The translations under genes and the position numbers were made by a program. From Ancylobacter polymorphus (GTDB taxonomy: Bacteria; Pseudomonadota; Alphaproteobacteria; Rhizobiales; Xanthobacteraceae), in contig NZ_JAUSUI010000004.1 in NCBI RefSeq assembly GCF_030813495.1, positions 310,001-374,000 on the forward strand: a stretch of 64,000 nucleotides of DNA, written 5' to 3'. The notes under the pieces are model-generated. The model was not told where the DNA came from and did no database searches. It worked only from the letters and a program-made list of their open reading frames with translations. Positions 22,256 through 32,955 of the stretch are shown here, one piece after another; positions within the stretch are counted from its first letter, which is position 1, and each line of letters begins with the position of its first letter.

Positions 22256-23170
22256 ATGAGTGACGGTGCGGTACGGCTGAAGTCGGACTTCCTGGAGGTG
22301 GACATTTCGCCTCAGGGCGCGGAGATGGTGGCGCTGAGGGACCGGCACGGGCATGATCTGCTGTGGAATGGCGACCCGGCGTTCTGGACCGGGCGCGCGC
22401 CGCTGCTGTTTCCCATCGTCGGGCGCCTGCCCAACGACCAGCTCGTGCATGACGGCAAGGTCTATCCGATGGCGCAGCACGGCTTCGCCCGCCGCCGCGC
22501 CTTCACGCTGGAGGAGGCGACGGACCAGGCGGTGCGTCTGGCGCTGCATGACGACGAGGAGACGCGCAAGCAATATCCGTTCGCTTTCTCGCTCACCGTG
22601 ACCTACCGGCTGGAAGAGGCGACGCTCACCCTCGAGGCGGAGGTGGCGAACACGGGCGCGGGCGTGCTGCCGGCGAGTTTCGGCTTCCACCCGGCCTTCC
22701 GCTGGCCGCTGCCCTATGGCGGCACGCGCGCCGACCACCGGCTGGTGTTCGAGAAGGCGGAAGCGGAAGCCATCCACCGGCCGGTGGGTGGGTTGCTTTC
22801 CACCGCCACCGAGCCGAACCCGGCGGTGGACGCGATCCTGGAGCCGACCGACGCGCTGTTCGAGCGCGACGCGCTGATCCTTCTCGATCTGCGCTCGCAC
22901 CATGTGCGCTTCGGCGTGCCGGGCGAGCCGGGGCTGGAAGTGGCCTTCCCCGACATGCCGCATCTCGGCATCTGGTCGAAGCCCGGCGCGCCGTTCCTGT
23001 GCATCGAGCCCTGGGCCGGCTATGCCTCGCCCGAGGACGGGCCGGCGGAATTCATCGACAAGCCGGGCCTGTCGCTGCTGGCGCCGGGCGCCTCCAAGCG
23101 CTTCGCCATGACGGTGCGCTGGCTGCCCGATGTCGGCCGGCTGATCGGCCCGCATGAGGTGGAGGGCTAG
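22256..23170 (+). CDS. aldose 1-epimerase family protein
   Basis: A 304-residue beta-sandwich sugar mutarotase-like protein. It has the early WNGDPAFWTGRAPLLFPIVGRL segment and the FGFHPAFRWPLP segment, whose histidine is in the substrate pocket of related enzymes, and LGIWSKPGAPFLCIEPWAG towards the end. It belongs to the LacX-like branch; the natural sugar is unknown. The ATG at 22256 (GGGG upstream) is preferred over an ATG 57 bases earlier. Confidence 0.87.
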   Translation: MSDGAVRLKSDFLEVDISPQGAEMVALRDRHGHDLLWNGDPAFWTGRAPLLFPIVGRLPNDQLVHDGKVYPMAQHGFARRRAFTLEEATDQAVRLALHDDEETRKQYPFAFSLTVTYRLEEATLTLEAEVANTGAGVLPASFGFHPAFRWPLPYGGTRADHRLVFEKAEAEAIHRPVGGLLSTATEPNPAVDAILEPTDALFERDALILLDLRSHHVRFGVPGEPGLEVAFPDMPHLGIWSKPGAPFLCIEPWAGYASPEDGPAEFIDKPGLSLLAPGASKRFAMTVRWLPDVGRLIGPHEVEG

Positions 23171-23298
23171 CCATGCGCGGTGCGCCGGTGCGGGCATGGG
23201 CCGGGTAAGTCGCCGGCTCCTTCGCGGTGCAGGGCCCCCCTGCGCCGTCATTGCCTCCCACGCGGCGTTCTGAGACCATCGCCGGGCACGAAGGCTCG

Positions 23299-24339
23299 AT
23301 GGTGAAGATGGCGCGTCACGGTTTTTCTCGTCTCAGACTGCACGCCTGTCTCGCCGTGGCCCTGGCCGGCTCGGTCCTGCCGGTCCTTGCCCAGGCCGAG
23401 CCGCCGCCGGCCGCGCCCACGCCCGTCATCGTCTGGGATGTTCCCGCCTTCAATGCCCTGCCGGACGATGAACAGGGTCGGCTCGCCCGCTATGGCCGCT
23501 CGGTCATCGAGGCGACCTATGCCCATATCGGCCCGGCCGTCGCCGATCCCGCCGCCCGCTTCGCCGGCAATAATCTGGCGTGCGCGAACTGCCATTTGCA
23601 GGCGGGGCTGAAGAAGTTCGGCCTGCCGCTCGTCGCCGCTTCCGCCGACTACCCCGCCTATAGCAGCCGCTCCGGCGCGGTGAGTTCGCTGTTCGACCGC
23701 GTCAACCAGTGCCTGAAGCGCAGCATGAACGGCCGGCCGATGGCAGAAGACGACCGGCCCATGCAGGCGATCCTCGCCTATCTCGACGTTCTCGCGACCA
23801 ACATCCCGCCCGATGCGACGATTGTCGGCGCCGGGGCCGGGGCGATCCCCGAATTGGACCGCGCGGCCGATCCGGTGCGGGGCGCCGCGATCTATGCCGC
23901 CAATTGCGCGGAGTGCCACCGTCGCGACGGGCTCGGCGTGCGGCGCAATGAGGCGCAGCCGGATATGGGCTATGCCTTCCCGCCGCTCTGGGGGCCGGAC
24001 AGTTTCAATGACGGCGCGGGCACGGCGCGGCTGATCACGCTCGCTAATTTCGTCCATGACAACATGCCGAACGGCACGTCCTGGGTGGCGCCGACGCTCG
24101 CGCCGCAAGACGCCTGGGACGTGGCGGCTTTCGTGCTGTCGCAGCCCCGGCCGCAATTGGCCGGCATCGACCGGGATTTTCCCGATCTGCTGTTGAAGCC
24201 GGTGGATGCGGCCTATCCGCCCTTCGCCGACAGCTTCCCGGCCGAGCAGCACCGCTACGGCCCCTTCGCCCCGATCCGGGCGGAGATCGCCCGGCTGAAA
24301 CAGGCGCGCGGGACAATCCCTAACCCGAACACGCCCTGA
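23299..24339 (+). CDS. tsdA: di-heme c-type cytochrome, probable thiosulfate dehydrogenase TsdA
   Basis: A 346-residue exported protein with an N-terminal signal peptide ending near residue 33. It has two CXXCH heme sites, CANCH (about 95-99) and CAECH (about 203-207). Between them RVNQCLKRSMNG places a cysteine (about 138) where TsdA has its unusual cysteine heme ligand. The second domain has YAFPPLWGPDSFNDGAG and NMPNG motifs of the family. TsdA oxidises two thiosulfates to tetrathionate in the periplasm. A SoxA-like cytochrome of other function is the main alternative. No other sulfur-oxidation genes are in the window. Confidence 0.75.
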   Translation: MVKMARHGFSRLRLHACLAVALAGSVLPVLAQAEPPPAAPTPVIVWDVPAFNALPDDEQGRLARYGRSVIEATYAHIGPAVADPAARFAGNNLACANCHLQAGLKKFGLPLVAASADYPAYSSRSGAVSSLFDRVNQCLKRSMNGRPMAEDDRPMQAILAYLDVLATNIPPDATIVGAGAGAIPELDRAADPVRGAAIYAANCAECHRRDGLGVRRNEAQPDMGYAFPPLWGPDSFNDGAGTARLITLANFVHDNMPNGTSWVAPTLAPQDAWDVAAFVLSQPRPQLAGIDRDFPDLLLKPVDAAYPPFADSFPAEQHRYGPFAPIRAEIARLKQARGTIPNPNTP

Positions 24340-24357
24340 CGCGGCCCGCGCCGGTCG

Positions 24358-25779
24358 TCAGAGCGGCCGGGCGCCGGCGCGCGGGTCGGACGTCTCGCCA
24401 AATGTGTCGCCGATACGGGTCAGCTCGTCGATGAAGCGCTGGCACCAATGGTGGATGGTGTTGGTCTCCACCGTCTCCATATTGCTGCGCCAGCGCTCCT
24501 GACGTTCCGCGAGCGGCATGGTCAGCGCCCGGTCCATCGCCGCCGCCATGCCTTCGATGTCATAGGGGTTGACCAGTAGCGACCCCTTCAGTTCGTCCGC
24601 CGCGCCGGCGAAGCGTGAGAGCACCAGCACGCCGGGGTTTTCGGGGTCCTGCGCCGCCACATATTCCTTGGCGACGAGGTTCATGCCGTCGCGCAGCGGC
24701 GTCACCACACCGACCCGGGCACGGCGGTAGATGGCGGCGAGCGTGGCGCGCTGGAACGGGCGGTTGAGATAGCGCAGCGGCACCCAGTCGAATTCGGCGA
24801 ACTCGCCATTGATCGCGCCGCCCAGCTCCTCCAGCTCGCGCCGCAGCGCCTGATACTCCGCCACCTCGCTGCGCGAGAGCGGCGCCACCTGCATCATCGT
24901 CACCTTGGAGCGGTGCTCGGGATAGCTGCGCAACAATTCGCCGAACGCGGCGAACTTGCCGGGCAGGCCCTTGGAATAGTCCAGCCGATCGACGCCGACG
25001 GCCAGCATACGGCCGGCGAGGCTCTCGTTAAGCCGTCGCTCCTCGTCCTTGCCGACCGACTTTTGAGCGTCGCTGACGAAGGCGTCGGCGTCGATGCCGA
25101 TGGGATAGGCGGCGACGCGGAAGCGCCGGTCCTTCAGCCCCACCGTACCGCCCGGCGCGATCCAGCCGCGAATCTCGGAGGAGATGTAGGTCAGCAGCGC
25201 CCGCACGTCGTTCTCGGTCTGCAGGCCGACAAGGTCATAATGCGAGAGGTCGTCCACCAGCGCCGCATGCGAGGGCAGGCTGAGATAGACCTCCGGCGTC
25301 GGCCAGGGGATGTGGTGGAAATAGCCGATCCGCCCGCCGAAGCCGAGCTTGCGCAGTTCCGCGGCCAGCGGGATGAAATGGTAGTCATGCACCCAGAGGA
25401 TGTCGTCGGGCTTCAGCAGCGGCATCAGCGCACGGGCGAAATGCTCATTGACCCGGCGATAGCCCTCCCAGTCCGCCTTGCGGAAGGAGAGGAGGCCGAG
25501 CCGGTAATGGCACAGCGGCCACAGCGTGCCATTGGCATAGCCGGCATAGTGGGCGCGCTGGTCTTCGGGATCGAGATTGAGCAGGGCGTAGGTGACGCGG
25601 CCGGAGCGGAAGACCTTGGGCGCGTCCGGCGGGTTGACCTCGGTTTCCCCGCTCCAGCCGAACCAGAGACCGCCGCGCTGGCTCAGCGCCTCGCGCAGGG
25701 CCACCGCCAGTCCGCCCGCCTTGGCGGCGCGCTCCTTGGGCGACGCCACCCGGTTCGAGACGATTACGAGCCGCGCCAA
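24358..25779 (-). CDS. otsA: trehalose-6-phosphate synthase
   Basis: A 473-residue GT20 enzyme that joins UDP-glucose and glucose 6-phosphate. Visible motifs include RLVIVSNRV at the N terminus, HDYHFIPLA, VGVDRLDYSKGLPGK and DGMNLVAKEYVAAQ. I place the start at a TTG (25779) because GGGAGGA lies just upstream and the protein then starts MARLVIVSNRV as in relatives; an in-frame ATG at 25794 is possible. Either way it overlaps the end of the GH15 gene, so the three genes form a coupled operon. Confidence 0.93.
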   Translation of the reverse strand: MARLVIVSNRVASPKERAAKAGGLAVALREALSQRGGLWFGWSGETEVNPPDAPKVFRSGRVTYALLNLDPEDQRAHYAGYANGTLWPLCHYRLGLLSFRKADWEGYRRVNEHFARALMPLLKPDDILWVHDYHFIPLAAELRKLGFGGRIGYFHHIPWPTPEVYLSLPSHAALVDDLSHYDLVGLQTENDVRALLTYISSEIRGWIAPGGTVGLKDRRFRVAAYPIGIDADAFVSDAQKSVGKDEERRLNESLAGRMLAVGVDRLDYSKGLPGKFAAFGELLRSYPEHRSKVTMMQVAPLSRSEVAEYQALRRELEELGGAINGEFAEFDWVPLRYLNRPFQRATLAAIYRRARVGVVTPLRDGMNLVAKEYVAAQDPENPGVLVLSRFAGAADELKGSLLVNPYDIEGMAAAMDRALTMPLAERQERWRSNMETVETNTIHHWCQRFIDELTRIGDTFGETSDPRAGARPL

Positions 25780-27560
25780 AAGGCTTCCTCCCATGTCTTC
25801 GACAGCCGCATGGCCGTATCGATCAGGCCGACCATGGAATAAGTCTGCGGAATATTGCCCCACAGCTCCAGGGTCTGGTTGTCGATGTCTTCCGATAGCA
25901 GCCCGGCCGGGTTGCGCCGGGCCAGCAGGCTGGTGAACATCTCCCGCGCCTCGTCGCGGCGGCCGATCAGGTCGAGCGCGCCAGCATACCAGAACGAGCA
26001 GATGGTGAAGGAGGTTTCCGGCAGGCCGAAATCGTCCTCGCCGGCATAGCGCATGAGGTAGCCATTGCGCTTCAGTTCGCGGCCGATGGTTTCCACCGTG
26101 GCAACGTAGCGCGGATCGTCTGGCCGGACGAAGCCGAGCTCGGCCAGCAGCAACAGGCTGGCGTCGAGCTGGCCGTCCTCCTCCGCATCGACGAAGCTGC
26201 CGCGCGCCTCGTCCCAGGCGAAGGCGAGGATGCGGGTGCGGATCTCGTTGGCGTGCCGGGTCCAGAACGCGGCGCGGTCGGGCAGTTCCAGCACGCGGGC
26301 GATGCGGGCCAGCCGGTCGCAGGCGGCCCAGCTCATCACGGCGGAAAAGGTGTGCAGCCGGCGCTTGCCACGCAGCTCCCACAACCCGGCATCCGGTTCG
26401 AAGGCGAATTCGACCGCGCGCGCCCCGACCCCCTCAAGCAGCTCGAACAGCGCCTTGTCGCCGCGCTTGGGCAGGCGCTCGTCGAAGAACATCTGCGCGG
26501 CGGCCAGTACGACATGGCCATAGCCGTCATTCTGCACCTGCTCGCCGGCCTGGTTGCCGACGCGCACCGGCCCCATGCCCTGGAAACCGGAAAGCGCCGG
26601 AGCGAAGCGCTCCTCCAGCGGCGTGCCCGGCACGATGGAATAGACCGGCGCCAGCCGACCCGAGGGCTCGGAGGCGATCACCGTGGTGAGGTAGCGGATA
26701 TAGTCTTCCATGGTGCGGGTGGCGCCGAGCATGTTCAGCGCCCGCACGGTGAAATAGGAATCGCGCAGCCAGCAGTGGCGATAGTCCCAGTTGCGGATCG
26801 AATGCGGCGCCTCGGGAATCGAGGTGGTGAGCGCGGCGACGATGCCGCCGGTCTCCTCGAAGGCGCAGAGCTTGAGCGAAATGGCGGCGCGGATCACCGC
26901 GTCCTGCCACTCATAGGGAATGGAGAGGTAGCGCACCCATTCGTGCCAATAGTCGCGCGTCTTCTCCTCGAAGCCGCGCGTGGTGTCGGCGATGCTGGCG
27001 GGGAAGGGTTCGTCCGGCCCCAGTACCAGCGTCGCCGCCTTGCTGAGCACGAAGGGGCGCTCTTCCATCACATAGACGATGGGCAGGTCGGTGGTGGCGC
27101 GCAGCGTCACGTCGTCGCCGGCAAAGCGCATATGGTTGGAGCCGCGCACCGGCGCCGGGCGCTGTTCGCCCCAGTTGAAATGCGGGCGCAGGCGCAGCGT
27201 CACCCGGCACATACCGGAGATCGGCTCGATCCGCCGCACCAGCATGGCCGGGCGGTAGATGCGGTCATAGAGCTTGAAGCGCGGCGCGAAGTCGACGATG
27301 CGCAGCTTGGCGCCCTGGTCGTTCTCCAGAATGGTCTCGATGATCGCGGTGTTGGTCTGGTAGCGGCGCGTCGCCTTCACCTGGCCTTCCAGCACCACGT
27401 CGAAGAAGCCCGCCTCCGGCTCGGTGCCGCCGAGCAGCGAGGAAAACACCGGGTCGCCGTCGATGCGCGGCCAGCAGCACCAGCCGATGCGCCCGTTGCG
27501 GTCGATCAGCGCGGCGATGGTGCCGTTGCCGATGGCGGCCAGGTCGAGATGGGTGCTCAC
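25764..27560 (-). CDS. glycoside hydrolase family 15 protein
   Basis: A 598-residue protein with the GH15 layout: an N-terminal beta-sandwich domain (1-215) and an (alpha/alpha)6 catalytic domain. The latter includes SIRNWDYRHCWLRDSYFTV near residue 260. Family members are glucoamylases, dextranases or trehalases. Its place between otsB and otsA suggests trehalose turnover, possibly a trehalase, but this is inferred from context only. The GTG start overlaps the otsB stop (GTGA). Confidence 0.88.
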   Translation of the reverse strand: MSTHLDLAAIGNGTIAALIDRNGRIGWCCWPRIDGDPVFSSLLGGTEPEAGFFDVVLEGQVKATRRYQTNTAIIETILENDQGAKLRIVDFAPRFKLYDRIYRPAMLVRRIEPISGMCRVTLRLRPHFNWGEQRPAPVRGSNHMRFAGDDVTLRATTDLPIVYVMEERPFVLSKAATLVLGPDEPFPASIADTTRGFEEKTRDYWHEWVRYLSIPYEWQDAVIRAAISLKLCAFEETGGIVAALTTSIPEAPHSIRNWDYRHCWLRDSYFTVRALNMLGATRTMEDYIRYLTTVIASEPSGRLAPVYSIVPGTPLEERFAPALSGFQGMGPVRVGNQAGEQVQNDGYGHVVLAAAQMFFDERLPKRGDKALFELLEGVGARAVEFAFEPDAGLWELRGKRRLHTFSAVMSWAACDRLARIARVLELPDRAAFWTRHANEIRTRILAFAWDEARGSFVDAEEDGQLDASLLLLAELGFVRPDDPRYVATVETIGRELKRNGYLMRYAGEDDFGLPETSFTICSFWYAGALDLIGRRDEAREMFTSLLARRNPAGLLSEDIDNQTLELWGNIPQTYSMVGLIDTAMRLSKTWEEAFWRGS

Positions 27561-28327
27561 GAATTCACGCGCTCCAGTGCCGTGGGAAGGTCGGTCAGCC
27601 AGCGCCGCACCTCGGTGGGCGAGGCCAGCTTGTAATCGGCCTGATCGGTCGGGCGGGGCCCGACGGCGAGGGCGAGGCCACCGGCGGCGCGGACGGCGCG
27701 GAAGCCGTCCTCATCCGTCACATCGTCGCCGAGGAACACCGGGCGGCGGCCGGCGAACAGCGCCGAGTTCATCAGTTCCGCCACCGCCGTGCCCTTGTTG
27801 CGGCCGGCCTGACGGACTTCGATGACGTATTTGCCCTTGAGGAATTCGACCCCGCCATCGATGCCGGTGCCGAGTGCGATCACCCGGTCCATGATCGCCT
27901 CGCCGAACTGCGGCACGGCGCGGAAATGCACGGCCAGCGACAGCGGCTTGTGCTCGACGAACACGCCGGGCCAGGTGGCGAGCACTTCGTCCAGCGCCTG
28001 TTCCAGCGGCCGGCGCCATTTCGGCAGCGGGATCGGCACGGAGGGCGCGTCCGGCGCGAGCCGCACCTCCGCCCCGTGCTGGCCGGAGGCGGCGAGGCGG
28101 GTGGGGGCGAAGCGGCGGTCCATCCAGTCGATGGTCCGCCCGGAGACCAGCGCCACCGCGCCATCGAGCGCGCCCTGCAGCCGCGCCAGAAGGTCGGGCA
28201 GGTCGCGCGGAATATCCACCCCTTCCGGGTGGTCCGCATGCTCGATCAGGGTGCCGTCAATGTCGAGGAAGAGAGCCCAGTCGGGGCGTGGAAGCAGGGG
28301 GAGGGGTGCGCTGGGTGCTGTCGCCAT
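27557..28327 (-). CDS. otsB: trehalose-6-phosphate phosphatase
   Basis: A 256-residue HAD-superfamily phosphatase that converts trehalose 6-phosphate to trehalose. The nucleophile motif is LFLDIDGTLIEH, and GDDVTDEDGF near the C terminus binds magnesium. It is the first gene of the otsB-GH15-otsA operon. The start at 28327 (MATAPSAPL) has GGCGGAA about ten bases upstream; another ATG at 28357 is possible. An EcfG-type promoter at 28409-28433 fits its role in osmotic and desiccation stress. Confidence 0.93.
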   Translation of the reverse strand: MATAPSAPLPLLPRPDWALFLDIDGTLIEHADHPEGVDIPRDLPDLLARLQGALDGAVALVSGRTIDWMDRRFAPTRLAASGQHGAEVRLAPDAPSVPIPLPKWRRPLEQALDEVLATWPGVFVEHKPLSLAVHFRAVPQFGEAIMDRVIALGTGIDGGVEFLKGKYVIEVRQAGRNKGTAVAELMNSALFAGRRPVFLGDDVTDEDGFRAVRAAGGLALAVGPRPTDQADYKLASPTEVRRWLTDLPTALERVNS

Positions 28328-28408
28328 GCTGTCGTTTGTTCCGCCTGGATCCGGCATAGTGAGGTCAAAAAGAAGCTTCGGCCGCCGGCACGGTCGCCGG
28401 CTGCCATT

Positions 28409-28433
28409 AACGCGCCAGAGCCGGAGGCGTTCC
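28409..28433 (-). promoter_or_regulatory. EcfG-type promoter of the trehalose operon
   Basis: On the minus strand GGAAC (28429-28433) and CGTT (28409-28412) are exactly 16 bases apart, a perfect general-stress sigma factor consensus. Transcription would begin near 28402, giving a leader of about 45-75 bases to otsB depending on its start codon. Confidence 0.85.
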
Positions 28434-28611
28434 AATACCTCGGTGAAAAAGCCGCGATGGTCTGCCCCTCGCGGGGGCGGATGGCGGGCGTCCGGCGCGT
28501 GACGGCCTTGCCGCTCAACGGCGCGCGGTTTACATAGCGCCCAACCCGCACCTTATGACGCCGCGGCAGCGCGGCATGGTCCCGGCTCGCCCGTACGCGC
28601 AGGATTTGGAC

Positions 28612-30264
<1,653 letters not shown>

Positions 30265-30289
30265 CGCCATGACCGGACGGAGGGCGGCG

Positions 30290-31057
30290 ATGACCGAAGA
30301 CTGGAACCCCGCCCTCTATCTCGCCTTCGAGGACGAGCGCACCCGCCCGCCGCGCGATCTACTCGCGCGGGTGCCGCTCCTTAAGCCCCGCCGGGTGATC
30401 GATCTCGGCTGCGGGCCGGGCAATTCGACCGAGCTGCTGGCCCAGCGCTGGCCAGAGGCCGAGGTGATCGGCGTCGACAATTCCCCCGCCATGCTCGAAC
30501 AGGCCCGCGCCCGCTTGCCGGGCGCGCGCTTCGAACTGGCGGACCTCGCATCCTGGACGCCGCCCGAAGACACGGACCTGCTCTTCGCCAATGCCGTATT
30601 CCAGTGGGTGCCGGAGCATCTCGACGTGCTGGCGCGGCTGCTCGACAAGCTGCCGCCGGGCGGCGTGCTGGCGGTGCAGATGCCGGACAATGTGAGTGAG
30701 CCCTCGCATCTCCTGATGGAGGAAGCCGCCGCCGCCGGGCCCTGGGCGGCCCGCGTCGCCGGCGCGGCGCGCGATGTTCTGCCGGCGGTGGGGGCCTATT
30801 ACGACCGGCTCGCGCCGCTCGCCCGCCAGGTCGATATCTGGCACACGCTGTACAACCACCCGCTGGCGGGGCCGGCGGCCATTGCCGACTGGTTCCGCTC
30901 CACCGGGCTGCGGACCTATCTCGCGCCGCTTGACGAGGCCGAGCGCGCCGCTTTCCTCAAAGACTACACCGCGCGGCTGGCCAGGGCCTATCCCGCGCGC
31001 GTCGACGGAAAGGTGCTGCTGCGCTTTCCCCGGCTGTTCATCGTCGCGGTGCGCTGA
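30290..31057 (+). CDS. tam: trans-aconitate 2-methyltransferase
   Basis: A 255-residue class I SAM-dependent methyltransferase. The N-terminal [19 protein letters not shown] and the SAM-binding [20 protein letters not shown] are diagnostic for Tam, which methyl-esterifies trans-aconitate, a spontaneous inhibitor of aconitase. The ATG at 30290 has GGAGGG five bases upstream and yields the family length; an ATG at 30269 has no ribosome-binding site. It follows ettA by 25 bases. Confidence 0.92.
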   Translation: MTEDWNPALYLAFEDERTRPPRDLLARVPLLKPRRVIDLGCGPGNSTELLAQRWPEAEVIGVDNSPAMLEQARARLPGARFELADLASWTPPEDTDLLFANAVFQWVPEHLDVLARLLDKLPPGGVLAVQMPDNVSEPSHLLMEEAAAAGPWAARVAGAARDVLPAVGAYYDRLAPLARQVDIWHTLYNHPLAGPAAIADWFRSTGLRTYLAPLDEAERAAFLKDYTARLARAYPARVDGKVLLRFPRLFIVAVR

Positions 31058-31120
31058 CGCCCGGCGCGGCGCGATGGGCGGACGGCGCGGCGGACCGCCC
31101 GCGACGTGCCGGCCGGCCGC

Positions 31121-31546
31121 TCAGATGCCGGACTTCAGGGTGAAGGTCACGACCGCGTCCGGCGGACGCGACGGCGAGGTGAAATCCTCCCAGAACCGGC
31201 CCCTGAGATTGCCCGAGGCGTCGCTGACCATCACGAAGTTGTTCTTGCCATTGGTGGTGAAGCTGAAGCCGCCGCCGGCGTCGCGGTGCACGTTCACTTC
31301 GACGCACAAGGTCTTGTAGCAATAGACGATGCGATCGCCGTCGGTGAATTGAAGCCGGCTTATGTTCTTCGGGTCGCGCTTGTCCTTCAACGCGCCCTGC
31401 CACACCCAGCGGCCCTGAAAATGTTCCAGGCCGGTTTCGATGGTGGGCTTGGCTTGCGCGGTCGCGCTTTGCAGGCCGGCAATCTGCACGGCGGCCATCA
31501 TGCCCGCGCCGGCAAGCGCCGCGCACCACAAACTCTTCTTCTTCAT
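31121..31546 (-). CDS. small secreted protein of unknown function
   Basis: A 141-residue protein with a clear Sec signal peptide (KKKSLWCAALAGAG..., cleavage after ATAQA near residue 32). The mature part is about 110 residues, rich in beta-type sequence, with two cysteines (YCYKTLCVEV) likely to form a disulfide in the periplasm. I do not recognise the family. A near-match to the EcfG promoter precedes it (31583-31607). It is convergent with tam. Confidence 0.75.
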   Translation of the reverse strand: MKKKSLWCAALAGAGMMAAVQIAGLQSATAQAKPTIETGLEHFQGRWVWQGALKDKRDPKNISRLQFTDGDRIVYCYKTLCVEVNVHRDAGGGFSFTTNGKNNFVMVSDASGNLRGRFWEDFTSPSRPPDAVVTFTLKSGI

Positions 31547-31582
31547 GGTCCGATCCCGGTGTGTCGCATGCCCTCGACTGGC

Positions 31583-31607
31583 AACATGGTAGTGTTAAGA
31601 GAGTTCC
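31583..31607 (-). promoter_or_regulatory. near-consensus EcfG-type promoter
   Basis: On the minus strand GGAAC (31603-31607) is followed after 16 bases by TGTT (31583-31586) instead of CGTT. The single mismatch lowers confidence, but the spacing and the distance to the ATG at 31546 equal those of the perfect copies in this window. Confidence 0.45.
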
Positions 31608-31713
31608 CGCCTTTTGCAAAGCGCCGCGGTGAGTGCCCGATCAGACGGCTTCACATCGGGTCGGATCGCGCTCCAAGGTTCACAGGCGGGGGCGATACGG
31701 GTTATCTCAAGCC

Positions 31714-32952
31714 ATGATGTTTCCCGCGCTTCGCCGTTCCCTTGCCGCCGCCGCCCTGGTGCTGGGCCTCCTCCTCGCCGCGCGCCCGGCCCTCGCCGAT
31801 GCCGGCTTTGACCGCTGGCTGGCGGCGCAATGGCCGGCGGCGCAGGCCATGGGCATTTCCCGCGCCACCTTCGAGCGCGAGACCGCCGGGCTGGAGCCGG
31901 ACTATGGGCTGCCTGACCTCGCCCTTCCCGGCAAGCCGAAGGCGCCCGACCGGCAGGCGGAATTCGTCCAGACCCCGGCGGCCTATCTCTCCGACAAGGC
32001 GATCGCCACCTATGCCGCGCGCGGACGCAAGCTGGCGGCACAGTACCGCGGGCAGCTTGCCGCGCTGGAGCGGCAGTTCGGCGTGCCGGGGCCGATCCTG
32101 CTCGCCATCTGGGCGCGCGAGACCTCCTATGGCGGCGCCAAGCTCAACCATGACGCGCTGCGCGTGCTGGCGACGCAGGCCTATGTCGGGCGGCGCAAGG
32201 AGGAGTTCCGCGCCGAATTCCTCGCCGCGCTGAAAATCCTCGACGAAGGCCATGTCACCCGCGCGGCGATGAAGAGTTCCTGGGCCGGGGCGATGGGGCT
32301 GACCCAGTTCATGCCCACCGGCTATCTCGAATATGGCGTCGATCTCGACGGCGACGGCACCGCCAATATCTGGACCGATGTGCCGGAGGCGCTGGCCGCC
32401 ACGGCGAGCCTTTTGAAGGAGAAGGGCTGGCAGGCGGGAAAGCGCTGGGCCTATGAGATCACCGTGCCGCCGGGCTTCGACTGCACGCTGGCCGAGCCGG
32501 AGACGCGGCTGCCGATCGGCGAATGGCTGAAGCGCGGCGTCAGAATCGCCGACGGGCGCCGCGTGCCGCCGGCCGCGCTGCGCGACGAAGCCTCCATCAT
32601 CATGCCGGCGGGGCCCTATGGGCCGGCCTTCCTCACCCCGGCCAACTATTTCGTGCTCAAGAGCTACAATTTCGCCGACCTCTACGTCCTCTATGTCGGC
32701 CATCTCGCTGACCGCATCGAGGACGACAGGCCCTTCGCCCGCGACTGGGCGGAGATCGCGTTGGTGAAGACGCGCGATCTCGAATTCATGCAGAAAGTGC
32801 TCACCCGCGAGGGCTTCTACGCCGAGAAGATCGACGGCAAGGCGGGGATGAAGACCCGCGCCGCGCTCGGCGCCTATCAGAAGGCCAACGGCCTCGCCGT
32901 CGACTGCTGGCCCGACGCCGCCGTGCTGGCGCATATGAAGAAAGGCGGCTGA
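31714..32952 (+). CDS. lytic murein transglycosylase (MltB-type, GH103) with C-terminal peptidoglycan-binding domain
   Basis: A 412-residue exported enzyme. A signal peptide ends at ALADA (near residue 28). The GH103 domain contains AIWARETSYG, with the catalytic glutamate, and SSWAGAMGLTQFMPTGYLEYGVDLDGDG. The last 60 residues form a PG_binding_1 domain (LTREGFYAEKIDGKAGMKTRAALGAYQKANGL). It cleaves peptidoglycan with formation of 1,6-anhydromuramic acid. Two adjacent ATGs (31714, 31717) are equally good starts. The 3' end almost meets the convergent prmB gene. Confidence 0.93.
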   Translation: MMFPALRRSLAAAALVLGLLLAARPALADAGFDRWLAAQWPAAQAMGISRATFERETAGLEPDYGLPDLALPGKPKAPDRQAEFVQTPAAYLSDKAIATYAARGRKLAAQYRGQLAALERQFGVPGPILLAIWARETSYGGAKLNHDALRVLATQAYVGRRKEEFRAEFLAALKILDEGHVTRAAMKSSWAGAMGLTQFMPTGYLEYGVDLDGDGTANIWTDVPEALAATASLLKEKGWQAGKRWAYEITVPPGFDCTLAEPETRLPIGEWLKRGVRIADGRRVPPAALRDEASIIMPAGPYGPAFLTPANYFVLKSYNFADLYVLYVGHLADRIEDDRPFARDWAEIALVKTRDLEFMQKVLTREGFYAEKIDGKAGMKTRAALGAYQKANGLAVDCWPDAAVLAHMKKGG

Positions 32953-32955
32953 GCC

